Below, piece by piece: positions 55,242 through 64,000 of a stretch of DNA of 64,000 bases (the stretch's first letter is position 1; the number at the start of each line of letters is the position of its first letter). The notes below the pieces were generated by a model. It had not been told where the DNA came from. It saw only the letters and a program-made list of their open reading frames with translations, and searched no databases. The translations under genes and the position numbers were made by a program. This stretch comes from Ramicandelaber brevisporus. Taxonomy: Eukaryota > Kickxellomycota > Ramicandelaberales > Ramicandelaberaceae. The stretch lies in NCBI GenBank assembly GCA_025201865.1, contig MU602684.1:6619-70618 (forward strand). The letters run 5' to 3'.

Positions 55242-56894
55242 ATGACCGCACAGCTCGCCGCCTTCAAGATTCCTCCAGTCGACAATGAGCCAATGCCAGC
55301 ATATGGCCCCGGCACTGAGCAGAGAGCTAAGCTGCAGGCTGCTCTTGAGGAGATGAGACAGGCTGCTCCATTCCACGTCCCAATCATCATCAACGGCGTC
55401 GAGCACAAGACTGGCCACGTCGAGAACCAGCCAATGCCGAGCGAGCACGCCAAGAACCTGTGCACCTACGAGAACGCCGACGATGCTCTTGTTGCCAAGG
55501 CCATCGACGGTGCCCTCGCCGCCAAGCACTCCTGGGAGAACCTGCCGGCCAACGAGCGCATGGGTGTCTTCCTGCGCGCCGCCGACTTACTATCCAAGAA
55601 GTACCGCTACCAGGTCATGGCCGCCACCATGCTCGGCCAGGGCAAGAACGTGTGGCAGGCTGAGATCGACTCGGCTGCCGAGGCCTGCGACTTCATGCGC
55701 TTCAACTGCAAATACGCCGAGGAGCTGTACGCTGCCCAGCCACCAAAGAACCAGGACGGCGTCTGGAACCGCGTCGAGTACCGCCCACTCGAGGGCTTTG
55801 TGTACGCCGTGTCCCCATTCAACTTCACTGCCATTGGTGCCAACCTTGCTGGTGCTCCAGCTCTGATGGGCAATGTCGTCGTCTGGAAGCCAGCTCCAAA
55901 CGCCACTTACGCCAGCTACCTCATCTACAAGATCTTCGAGGAGGCCGGTCTCCCAGCCGGTGTCATCCAGTTTGTGCCAGGTCCAGCCCCAGAGGTGACT
56001 GCCAAGGTTCTCGCTCACCCAGAGTTTGCTGCTCTCCACTTTACCGGCTCCACGTTTGTGTTCAAGAAGCTGTGGAAGGACATTGCTGCCAACCTGGACG
56101 TGTACAAGTCGTACCCACGCATTGTTGGCGAGACTGGCGGCAAGAACTTCCACCTGCTGCACCCAACTGCCGACGTCAAGCTCGCCGTTGCCCAGACCAT
56201 CCGCTCTGCCTTTGAGTACCAGGGCCAGAAGTGCTCTGCCTGCTCTCGTGCGTACGTCCCAGCCTCCCTGTGGCCAGCGTTCCAGGACGGCATTGTTGCC
56301 GAGCACGCTCGCATCAAGGTTGGCCCCGTTCACGACTTCACCAACTTTGTCGGCCCAGTCATCAACAAGGTTGCCTTTGACCGCATTGCCTCGTACATTG
56401 ACTACGTCAAGGCTCACCCAGAGGAGGCTACCATCATTGCCGGCGGCAAGTACGACGACTCTGTCGGCTACTTTATTGAGCCAACCGTTGTGGTCGCCAA
56501 GAGCCCCAAGTTCCGCACTCTTGTTGACGAGATCTTCGGCCCAGTCGTTACCATCTACGTCTACGAGGATGCTGATCTCGATACCACCGTCGAGCTCGTT
56601 GACAAGTCCACCGCCTATGCCCTGACTGGCGCCATCTTCGCCAAGGACCGCCACGCTGTTGTCGAGCTGTCCAACAAGCTGCGCAACTCTGCTGGTAACT
56701 TCTACGTCAACGACAAGTGCACTGGTGCCGTTGTTGGCCAGCAGCCATTTGGTGGCGGCCGTGCTTCCGGCACCAACGACAAGGCCGGCTCTCTGAACCT
56801 GCTGCTGCGCTTTGTGTCCCCACGCACCATCAAGGAGACCTTCCTGCCAGTTCACGACTTCATCTACCCGTCCAACCTGCCATCCTCCAACTAA
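55242..56894 (+). CDS. PUT2: Delta-1-pyrroline-5-carboxylate dehydrogenase
   Basis: This 550-residue ALDH4-family enzyme oxidises glutamate semialdehyde/P5C to glutamate with NAD+, the second step of proline breakdown in mitochondria. Landmarks are FAVSPFNFTAIGANL-type binding sequence (here VYAVSPFNFTAIG), WKPAPNA, HFTGSTFVFKKLW, the general-base Glu in VGETGGKNF, the catalytic Cys at about 331 in YQGQKCSACSRAYVP, and EIFGPVVTIYVYED. The length matches eukaryotic P5C dehydrogenases. Codon use is strongly biased, indicating high expression. No obvious long presequence is seen, so the mitochondrial location is inferred from the family. Confidence 0.96.
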   Translation: MTAQLAAFKIPPVDNEPMPAYGPGTEQRAKLQAALEEMRQAAPFHVPIIINGVEHKTGHVENQPMPSEHAKNLCTYENADDALVAKAIDGALAAKHSWENLPANERMGVFLRAADLLSKKYRYQVMAATMLGQGKNVWQAEIDSAAEACDFMRFNCKYAEELYAAQPPKNQDGVWNRVEYRPLEGFVYAVSPFNFTAIGANLAGAPALMGNVVVWKPAPNATYASYLIYKIFEEAGLPAGVIQFVPGPAPEVTAKVLAHPEFAALHFTGSTFVFKKLWKDIAANLDVYKSYPRIVGETGGKNFHLLHPTADVKLAVAQTIRSAFEYQGQKCSACSRAYVPASLWPAFQDGIVAEHARIKVGPVHDFTNFVGPVINKVAFDRIASYIDYVKAHPEEATIIAGGKYDDSVGYFIEPTVVVAKSPKFRTLVDEIFGPVVTIYVYEDADLDTTVELVDKSTAYALTGAIFAKDRHAVVELSNKLRNSAGNFYVNDKCTGAVVGQQPFGGGRASGTNDKAGSLNLLLRFVSPRTIKETFLPVHDFIYPSNLPSSN

Positions 56895-58297
56895 ATGATC
56901 TTGACTTTTGTATCCTCATTGAGTAAACTGTGCATCATATTCATATTCTCTCTTTTTTTTTTTATAACGCTCGTCATCAATCTATGGTAAAAACAGAAAC
57001 AAAGATATTAAAAAGCCAGAACGATCGATCGTCATTCTGTTTTAACAGTTGTTGTTGTTGTTTATAACAGTGTTGTTAAACTGAGTATATGGTTAATCAT
57101 CCATCGGCGGCAACAACTCTATCGAGATGCAGTCACATTTCTCACGGTGGCGAGCCCTCGAGGGCAAGTAGATTGATGTCCATGTGCCCATGTGTCCTAG
57201 CTTTTGTCTCGTTTACCATTAGGCGCTAGTTCTTCTCCTGCACACAATCGTCTGAACTTACGCCGTTACTTTTGTTTGTGAATCACACTTCGTGGTAGCA
57301 CAACGCTTCTTTTTTCTTTCTTTACCTACTTGTCTATACTCCGAGATTATTCTGCATTTGTCAAGCGCTACTCTCACGGTCACTGATACAGCTCCCACTC
57401 CTGTTACCCCGCACTTTTACTTTTACTTTTTTCTTGATAGCTTGTTATGGAAAATTACTGATAAAGTTCTTTTGTGTAACATCGGATATCCAGTCAAATG
57501 AAACTGCAACGGCAGGTGGCAACGCACACTCACACTTGTGGGGAGGGAGAGGCGGAGGGATAATGTCCGCGCGGCGCACGTCTGTGTGTGTGTGCGCGTG
57601 TGTGCGTGGATGCGTGGGTGGGTGGAGTAAGTATACATGATTCAATTTCCGGTATGAGGTTGAGGAACGAGGAGCTGCAGCTCCACAACTCTTGTGCTAC
57701 CATCCAAGAATGTAGCAAAAGGAGCTCATCCCATGAAAAAATTGGTTGATTGCACATGCCAGCCAGCCCTCAGAGGAGAGTCGGTGGTACAAGAACTACG
57801 CGTCCCCTTTCATCGTCGTTGCTGTCGTCGTTGCTGTCGTCGTCGTTGCTGTCGTTGCTGTCGTCGTAGTGGTCGATGTCGCCGTCATTCTACTTCTTTT
57901 TCTTTTTTCTTTTTCTTGCTATTGTGTAATCTTTAAAGCATACACAAAACTTACAGCGTAGTACAAACGTAAACGAGACTATCTACCACAATCACAAGAA
58001 CCAGACCAATAGTCTTTCTCCCCCGAGCAGTCTCCGCCCTAATTGTCATCAAGCTGATACCGACTAGCGCATCGCTTTGGCCCTTCTCCTACTCCTTCTC
58101 CTTCGCCTACTCCTACTCCTACTCCTAGCTTACATTTGCCCAGCTATATTTAACACCAAGCCGACTTGCCGGCCCCATTCGTCTCTATTTCTTCCCTCAC
58201 CCCGCTCTTGTTTGTTTGGTTGTTTATCTCCTAATTTACTCGCCATCTCCTCCGCGCTATCTGACCGCGCTTTCTCTCTCTCGCCTGCTAACTTTCG

Positions 58298-58322
58298 CTC
58301 TCTCTCTCTCTCTCTCTCTCTG
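58298..58322. repeat. (CT)n dinucleotide tract
   Basis: Twelve CT units lie within a wider pyrimidine-rich plus strand upstream of the TATA box at 58751. Confidence 0.85.
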
Positions 58323-58750
58323 CCTCTCGTCCTGCTGTTCGTTCGCGTTCCTTCTGACTCATCGCCCACACCACTCAATCTCGTTAACCCAACACAGTAC
58401 CATCATCCAGCGACTCCAAAAGTCGCCTTCTTCACTTACAACTTCCTCTTCTTCTTCTTTGGCCAAACTCCGCCACCATCTCCACTACCCCACAAAAAAA
58501 ATCGTGTGTGGACGGACGAACGGACACACACCGTGTTGCCGCACAACTTTTTACCGCAGTCCCGCTTGCGCTCCCACCCACCAACTTTAATCACAAGCTT
58601 GCGTACACTCTCACAACGTAACAGCGTAAAACGTAAATCGGACGTAAGCTTTCCGATCTTTCGTTCTTCACAAGAATACCACCCGTACCCGTTTTTTTTT
58701 ATCAACCTCACCACCACCACCACTACCGCCACGCGTTCACACCATCAACC

Positions 58751-58760
58751 TATATAAAAA
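58751..58760 (+). promoter_or_regulatory. Strong TATA-box motif in the gene-free region
   Basis: TATATAAAAA followed by GGACAC is the best TATA match in the window. No long frame follows, so the transcript would be a leader or non-coding RNA. The next good ATG-led gene on this strand is 2.3 kb away. Confidence 0.45.
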
Positions 58761-59543
58761 GGACACTTGACCACTTCCTTGTCTCTGACGCATACGCCAA
58801 CTTTTATCAATTGCATTCGTCATTCCCATTCGTCATCATTATCACCACGTTCATATCGCAAAGCACACGCACAGGCACGCATCTGGCAACTTACCTATCT
58901 GCCACCTTCCTCGATACACACGCCTCACGCAATAGCAAATACAGAAGCAAAAGCAAATACAAATACACTTGTGCTCACCTGCACTGAGGCTGCTCATTTA
59001 CATCTGACCATCCTCAATCCCCCCTCTCTTCAAGCACGCCTCGTGTCGCTTTTTTTTTTACAACCCACACATCCATCCCATCTCGTTGTAGTTGGCGTTT
59101 TTGTGAGCGGAACCAACTTTCTTTTCTTTTGTTTTTGCACAACATTTGAGCGGCTCCACTCCAACACTCGTGTCGTTGTATCGCAATAACACCATCATTA
59201 GTGCAACACACTCTTTTTTGTTTTTGACTCATATACACGTACACTTGCTTGCTTCCTCTCTCTTTCGATACCTCACTTTGCCTTTCTGACCCACTTACCC
59301 TTCACACGTATATACAAAAATCAATTATCTATCCAAAAAGGTATGTTCAATCTGAAATTTGTTTCGCATCCCGTCTCGCTGTTGATTTCACCTGCAACCT
59401 TGTACTATCCCGTTCAGCACTCTGGATTCACACACGATTAGCATTCCTCGATTTGGTTACCGGTGTCTGTTCTTGGGCGATCATTCCGGTTCTCATCATT
59501 GGTAGGGCACCAGTTCCCTCTCCCACACATTCTCTCTCCCTCT

Positions 59544-59599
59544 CACGCGCACGCACACACGCACGCACGCACGTACACACGCACACACGCACACATGCA
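59544..59599. repeat. 56-bp alternating purine-pyrimidine tract (Z-DNA-prone)
   Basis: CACG/CACA units alternate pyrimidine and purine without a break for 56 bases, the pattern most prone to form left-handed DNA. Confidence 0.85.
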
Positions 59600-59919
59600 A
59601 GTTCCCATATTCCACACACAATTCACGGTCCCGCGCGAGCTCTTCTCTCTTGCCCACCCATTCACCACACAGAGTGCTCCTCATTATTGATCTGGTTACA
59701 TTTCTGTGTTGAAACGTAAATGAATGTGACGGAAAAGTGCTGCATTTGGCACCGTAGGTTCATGAGGGTAGCACGTCAAACGGAACATACGCCCTGCAGG
59801 TTATCGCTGGTGCCGGGATGACATGTGCCCGCCTCCCGTGTGAGAACGCCACTACTGCCAAGGCTCCCCATTTCCTAATTTGTGTGCAACTTGCATCATA
59901 CCGGCGACCGGCGACCAGA

Positions 59920-59965
59920 ACAACAGCAACAGCAGCAACAGCAACAACAGCAGCAACAACAGCAG
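59920..59965. repeat. CAACAG-type repeat in non-coding DNA
   Basis: A run of CAA and CAG units would encode glutamine in one frame, but the surrounding frame has no protein-like features. Confidence 0.8.
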
Positions 59966-61075
59966 CAACACCACCACCGACGGCGTGCATGCGTGTATTT
60001 ATCGCGTTTGCCCAAACTTGGCAATCCATTCGTATCCCTCTCTCTTGGCTCTTCAAAAGAGTGTTCTTTCACCTGCTGTCAGCCAACAGAGATGGCGCAG
60101 CGACCATCTTCTCTCGCGTTTGAACCCACGCTCCAACGAACTATCGCAGCTGCAATACATTATATACATCTCTTTTCGAAAAAAAGTATATCCATTCGTC
60201 TGGTTTCACTGACATGTTCTATTCCTAATTTCTATTGCTTTGTGTTGCTGTTGTCTTTTCCTCCTCCTCCCTCTCTCTCTCCCTCTTTGTCCATTGTTGT
60301 GACATTATTGCGTTGCCCTCATTGTCAACTTTGTCGACTTTTGCTACCTTTTACTCTCGAACGCACGACGCATCCACTCTTCATTCTTTTTTCTTTGCGT
60401 TCATTTAGACCATTTTTAGCAGTCCCTCAGCTACTACCAAAAAAAATTAGGTTCTGCAGCTACACCTGCCCACTAGCGCAAATCATCGCAGTCACACCTA
60501 CTATCAACCACTTAGCCCTGCTTTCATCCTCAGCTCATAAAAGAGAAGGAGCACACACCATCTCCAAAAGGCTATTATTGCAGCACCAGCAGCACCAGCA
60601 CCAGCAGCAGCAGCAGCCCTCGTATCGTCCACTTCTCCCTCTCCATCCTTCCCCCATCATCTGTTTGTTTCCCTCTTTGTGTCGTCTCTCTTTCTCTGTT
60701 GGCTCCATTCAACAGTGTCTGCATCTGAAACATACATTTTGAATCTACGGCGCAGCTGTGTTCCTTTCTGTTGTTGTTGCTTTTGTTGTCTTCCATCACT
60801 GCAGCTACAGCAGCCACGAGTAACCCATTATCATTTTCACAGCCCTCCTCCCTATTCGTTTCAGCTTCCGCAGCCACAACCTCCGAGTTCACACTCCAGC
60901 TTTACGCCCCCACCCGCCGCCCTTTCAGTCTGTCGCTCTCGGTATTTGAAGTTTACTCTCTGCGCCTTCATTCACGCCGTCCTCAATCTCCCCCCCTTTC
61001 TCTCTAGCTTAATCATTCATTCGCCCACCCACCCTCAGCTACCTACTCTTGCCAGTTCTATCAAAAACAACAAAA

Positions 61076-61231
61076 ATGTGTCGCATTGCTTACGGTGGTT
61101 GCGGTTGCGAATACGTCAACGGCTGCTGGTGTGTCAAAATCAAGAGTCGTCCAGGAACTTGCGGTGCTCGCAACTGTCCATGCTATACTCCAAATTGCGT
61201 CGTTTACCATAAGGACATTTCTGACAACTAA
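61076..61231 (+). CDS. Small cysteine-rich peptide, metallothionein-like
   Basis: The 51-residue product has nine cysteines at positions 2, 9, 11, 17, 19, 29, 34, 36 and 41, three of them in CxC pairs (CGC, CWC, CPC), and no signal peptide. CxC pairs suggest thiolate metal binding, as in metallothioneins. However, it also contains Trp, Tyr and His, which classic metallothioneins lack, so the assignment is tentative. The ATG context (CAAAAATGTG, A-rich) is excellent. A 4-kb pyrimidine-rich region with promoter signals lies upstream and an ordinary T-rich 3' region follows. The coding potential rests on the cysteine pattern and the start context. Confidence 0.65.
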   Translation: MCRIAYGGCGCEYVNGCWCVKIKSRPGTCGARNCPCYTPNCVVYHKDISDN

Positions 61232-61976
61232 AGAAAGAAGTCAATGTCCAGATCCATCCATCCAACACAGCTATTCCAATTTCTCTCTTTTTCCCAACTC
61301 ATTCGACCAGCTTCCTTTCCACCTATTGCGCCAGCTATTCTATTTGCACCGATCTCATCTCATCTCCACCCTCTTTTGTTTTTTATTTTATTTTATTTTA
61401 TTTTATCATCATGACTTCTTTTTATACTCAGCTATTCCTCACCTCTTCCTTTATGACATTGCCATGATCCTCCATTCACTCGCACCGTTTTTTTTTTATA
61501 TCATTATTATCAGTATTGTCATTACACTCTTTTATTTTGCTCACCATTATACAATCCCATACATGTCGCGATCCAATACCTCAACTCCACCCGATATTCC
61601 ACAATCACGTTCTTTTGTTTCTATTTCCATTCGTGACCCTCTTTCTCTCTCTTTTCTTCTTACATTCACCTTATACATTCCTCATAATAAAAAATAGCCA
61701 GCAGAAAAGAATAAGATCAAAAAAGTCAACCAACATCCATAGGCCATCATCCATCCTCTTTCTCCAAAAAAGCAGTTCCTAAAGTTGAACGACATGTTTT
61801 TAATTCACTCCATATTCGACCGCTCAATTTGAACTACTTGCAACATCAATATGCTTCTCACTATCATTTTTAATAACTTTATTTTACTTTACTTTAAACA
61901 AAACATAACCATACTTTAGCTACTCTGTTCACATAGAAATGGATAATAGTGGAATAGGGATAAGTGTTAGGAGATG
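61232..61976. other. Convergent intergenic region, 3' ends of two genes
   Basis: This 745-base T-rich region lies between the cysteine-rich peptide gene and CDC16. It contains a (TTTTA)n run at about 61381-61406. No further gene was found. Confidence 0.5.
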
Positions 61977-64000
61977 CTAATCAAAGTCCATGGCGTCTTC
62001 GTCATCATCCATATCCATGGACATGTCAATAGTGGATTCGACAGCCATGCTGTAATCCATACTACCACCTTCATCCATATCGTCTTCCTCAGCGATATCA
62101 CCAAGTACACCACCGCCGTCGCCGCCGCTGCCGCTATGATGGCCAGGAACGAGTCCGAGCTCTTCCGCAGCCTCTTCTGAAAGCAAATGAAGTGGGAACG
62201 CCAACGATCCGTCTCGTTCGTTCAACACACCTTTGTCTCTTAATACTGCGTCAATATTGACAGGATCATCATCATCGTTGTCATTATTATCAACGGTTGA
62301 GGAAAATGGAACAGATGAGCTAGCAACATACTCCACCGCCAGATCAAGCAGCTGTTGAGCTGTCACATTCTCAGGAGCTTCAGCCAGCACCGCAGTACAC
62401 AAGTCGACACACTCGTGCGAAGAACCAGTGACAAACTTGATGAATGCCAGGCCAAGCCGCGCCGTACACAACACGATGGTCCTGTCGGATCTCGGCGACT
62501 GCTGACTGCCCAAGCCAGATGCTGCTGCAATAGATGCTGAGGATGCTGAGCGAGATGATAGTGAAGCAGATAACAATGTGCGAGTTAGAACAGATTCATA
62601 GTACACTGATGCTTGTGAGTAGTCTCTCTGGAGACGACAGAGATGGGCAGCATTGAGTAGGCAAACTGCGTGCTCATAGCTCATTGGACAGCTTGGTCGC
62701 ACCTTAGTCTGCTGTGGCACAGTAGATGCTGAGACGGCTGATGGATTAATAATGACTGATGCCGGTGAGTTATCCGCCTCGCTGGCAAAGTCCACAGACT
62801 GCTGCGCGCCAACTGCAAACAAATGAACAGCCTCCTCAAGAATAGTCCGAGCACGCTCCAGGTCATTCAATCGCAAGTACAAGACGCCAATTTCGTTCAA
62901 TAGCAACGGGTCAACATACAATTGGTTGCCAGCATCATTACTGTCACCAGTATCACCATCATCGCCATTATTAGAGTTTGCAGTATGCTGGCCACGCTCC
63001 TTGATAACAGCCGCTGGATCCAACTCACTCGTGCTGACAAGTGTGTTCATAAACAACCCAAATGCAGTAAACAATTGCTCCTTGGCTATTCTAACACTGC
63101 CCTTGCCTCCAAGCCGCAAGTGTTGCATGGCACTGTACAACAATGGTAAATGTGAACCGGGTAACATTCGATGTGCGGTCGAGTAAGCAGCAATTGCAGG
63201 TTCATCAGCATGACTGACACCGAGAACATCTCTCAAAGTGTTGCCATCGCCTTCGTCAGCATCGTCTTCGCCAAATCCGACTCCATTGTCTTGATTCATA
63301 GCCGCCATTTGGTCGGTATCAACGCCAGTATTACCAGTGCGATTACCATACATTGAGCTGATTTGTTGCCGCAGGTGTTGCTCGGCAGCGTAGGTGTGTG
63401 CGAACCCAATCCATGCCTGAGCACAGTACGGATCCAACAATGCAGCTTTAGCAAAGTACCGACGCGCGCTCACTTGCTGCCCAATAGTGCTGTAGTAACA
63501 GCCAATGGCGTACCACGGCAGGCATGTCTGCGAATCGGCTGGCTGTAAGAGGCGATGTCCGCTGAGTGTGCTAGTGGGAGTACCTGTCAGCAAAGCAGTA
63601 GCCTGACCGTTGATGCCAATGCGCAGAGCTGGATGATAGCCATTGCGACTCGCTGTTGTTGTTGTTGGGCCGCCTACTGCGCCGCCAGCAGCCGCTGGGC
63701 TGGATGTTCTTGATGCCACAAAGAAGGATCCGTCAGATGGTGAAAAGTGCTCAAGCAAGCCGTGTGCAATTCGGAACAGTTCGACAGAGTTGCCCATATT
63801 GGTGAGACATGTCACGTAGAAGAATAGCAAATCAATATCGTAATGGTCAACATCGAGCTGCTGGGAGACCAAGTCAAGAGCTGAACTCAGGTGGCCATAT
63901 GCCGCTGCCAGCTCAGCTTGGCGCTTGATCACCAGCGGATGCTCACCAAGTCCGTACTCACTGCTCAACTTGAATACAGCATCTCGGAGTATAGCTGGTG
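61977..64000 (-). CDS. CDC16: Anaphase-promoting complex subunit Cdc16 (APC6), 5' end outside the window
   Basis: This TPR protein is a scaffold of the APC/C ubiquitin ligase that drives mitotic exit. The frame stays open to the right edge (reading PAILRDAVFKLSSEYGLG), so the N-terminus lies outside. TPR motifs matching Cdc16/Cut9 include LPWYAIGCYYSTIGQQVSAR, YFAKAALLDPYCAQAWIGFA, AIAAYSTAHRMLPGSHLPLL and DPLLLNEIGVLYLRLNDLER. Gly/Asn/Asp-rich inserts separate the repeats. The tail is highly acidic and Met-rich, ending in DDDEDAMDFD, a lineage-specific extension. A TTG at 63968 is not the start: coding sequence with homology continues upstream of it. Confidence 0.85.
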   Translation of the reverse strand, partial: PAILRDAVFKLSSEYGLGEHPLVIKRQAELAAAYGHLSSALDLVSQQLDVDHYDIDLLFFYVTCLTNMGNSVELFRIAHGLLEHFSPSDGSFFVASRTSSPAAAGGAVGGPTTTTASRNGYHPALRIGINGQATALLTGTPTSTLSGHRLLQPADSQTCLPWYAIGCYYSTIGQQVSARRYFAKAALLDPYCAQAWIGFAHTYAAEQHLRQQISSMYGNRTGNTGVDTDQMAAMNQDNGVGFGEDDADEGDGNTLRDVLGVSHADEPAIAAYSTAHRMLPGSHLPLLYSAMQHLRLGGKGSVRIAKEQLFTAFGLFMNTLVSTSELDPAAVIKERGQHTANSNNGDDGDTGDSNDAGNQLYVDPLLLNEIGVLYLRLNDLERARTILEEAVHLFAVGAQQSVDFASEADNSPASVIINPSAVSASTVPQQTKVRPSCPMSYEHAVCLLNAAHLCRLQRDYSQASVYYESVLTRTLLSASLSSRSASSASIAAASGLGSQQSPRSDRTIVLCTARLGLAFIKFVTGSSHECVDLCTAVLAEAPENVTAQQLLDLAVEYVASSSVPFSSTVDNNDNDDDDPVNIDAVLRDKGVLNERDGSLAFPLHLLSEEAAEELGLVPGHHSGSGGDGGGVLGDIAEEDDMDEGGSMDYSMAVESTIDMSMDMDDDEDAMDFD

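Larger units (their letters stand above)
56895..61075. other. 4.2-kb pyrimidine-rich region without a convincing coding gene
   Basis: This is the longest gene-free stretch of the window. It contains a (CT)n tract at 58298-58322, many C/T-rich segments on the plus strand, a TATA box at 58751, a splice-donor-like AAG/GTATGT at 59338-59346, a 56-base alternating purine-pyrimidine tract at 59544-59599, and CAG/CAA repeats at 59920-59965 and 60579-60616. All frames are low-complexity (Leu, Ser, Pro, Gln). It may be the promoter and a long, possibly spliced, leader of the cysteine-rich peptide gene at 61076, or hold a non-coding transcript. Confidence 0.5.

Noticed and set aside
55590-56855. 421-codon open frame antisense to the P5C dehydrogenase gene
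   Set aside because: Its sequence is Val/Leu/Gly/Asp-rich without any domain and mirrors the biased codons of the sense gene; it is a shadow frame.
58077-58757. 226-codon frame rich in Leu and Ser
   Set aside because: It is the translation of CT-rich DNA; no domain, no conserved start context and poor composition.
59882-60742. 286-codon frame with a polyglutamine run
   Set aside because: The Gln run comes from a CAACAG repeat and the rest is Ser/Leu/Phe from pyrimidine-rich DNA; not protein-like.

Overview
The window looks like a gene-dense, intron-poor fungal chromosome segment. Fungal signs are a Zn-cluster-type regulator with the fungal-specific transcription factor domain, an Erg27 sterol 3-keto reductase, and Tra1, Cdc55 and Atp4 orthologues. 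Two genes encode convincing Integrator subunits (INTS4 and INTS9), a complex the model yeasts do not have. With the intron-poor genes and the family of trypsin-fold surface proteins, this suggests an early-diverging lineage. My best guess is Zoopagomycota/Kickxellomycotina; this is inference, at low confidence. Most proteins are full of Q, S/T, A and G homopolymers and the intergenic DNA is rich in microsatellites.

Layout. 1-3453: a large transcription factor whose 5' end lies off the left edge. 3716-9594: on the minus strand, an ABHD12-like lipase, then two tandem membrane-anchored trypsin-fold pseudo-proteases, the second broken by a 139-bp tandem duplication. 10372-14311: Erg27, Lsm4 (its ATG is separated from the rest by an intron) and a third trypsin-fold protein with a GPI-like tail. 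14999-17523: a small secreted protein, ribosomal protein eL28 and eIF2B-beta. 17756-31831: a single 14-kb exon for the pseudokinase Tra1, followed after one stop codon and in the same frame by INTS9 (to 34069). 34144-42473: a small unknown gene, a mitochondrial rhodanese, a tandem AAA+ ATPase, tafazzin and INTS4. 43154-50625: PP2A B55 (one intron), a small SET protein, NAD(P)HX dehydratase and a PX-BAR sorting nexin. 50759-56894: a secreted gamma-glutamyltransferase, ATP synthase subunit b and P5C dehydrogenase. 56895-61075: 4.2 kb of pyrimidine-rich DNA without a convincing gene, ending at a 51-residue cysteine-rich peptide gene. 61977-64000: APC/C subunit Cdc16, running off the right edge.

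How the genes relate. Most are unrelated housekeeping genes. Three themes stand out: transcription and RNA processing (Tra1, INTS9, INTS4, Lsm4, the regulator), mitochondrial function (rhodanese, tafazzin, Atp4, P5C dehydrogenase) and cell-surface or secreted proteins (three trypsin-fold pseudo-proteases, gamma-glutamyltransferase, two small peptides). No prokaryote-type operon, CRISPR array, rRNA, transposon or convincing tRNA was seen. Start codons were chosen at the first ATG that fits the family; where longer frames exist they open only at non-ATG codons or lack homology.
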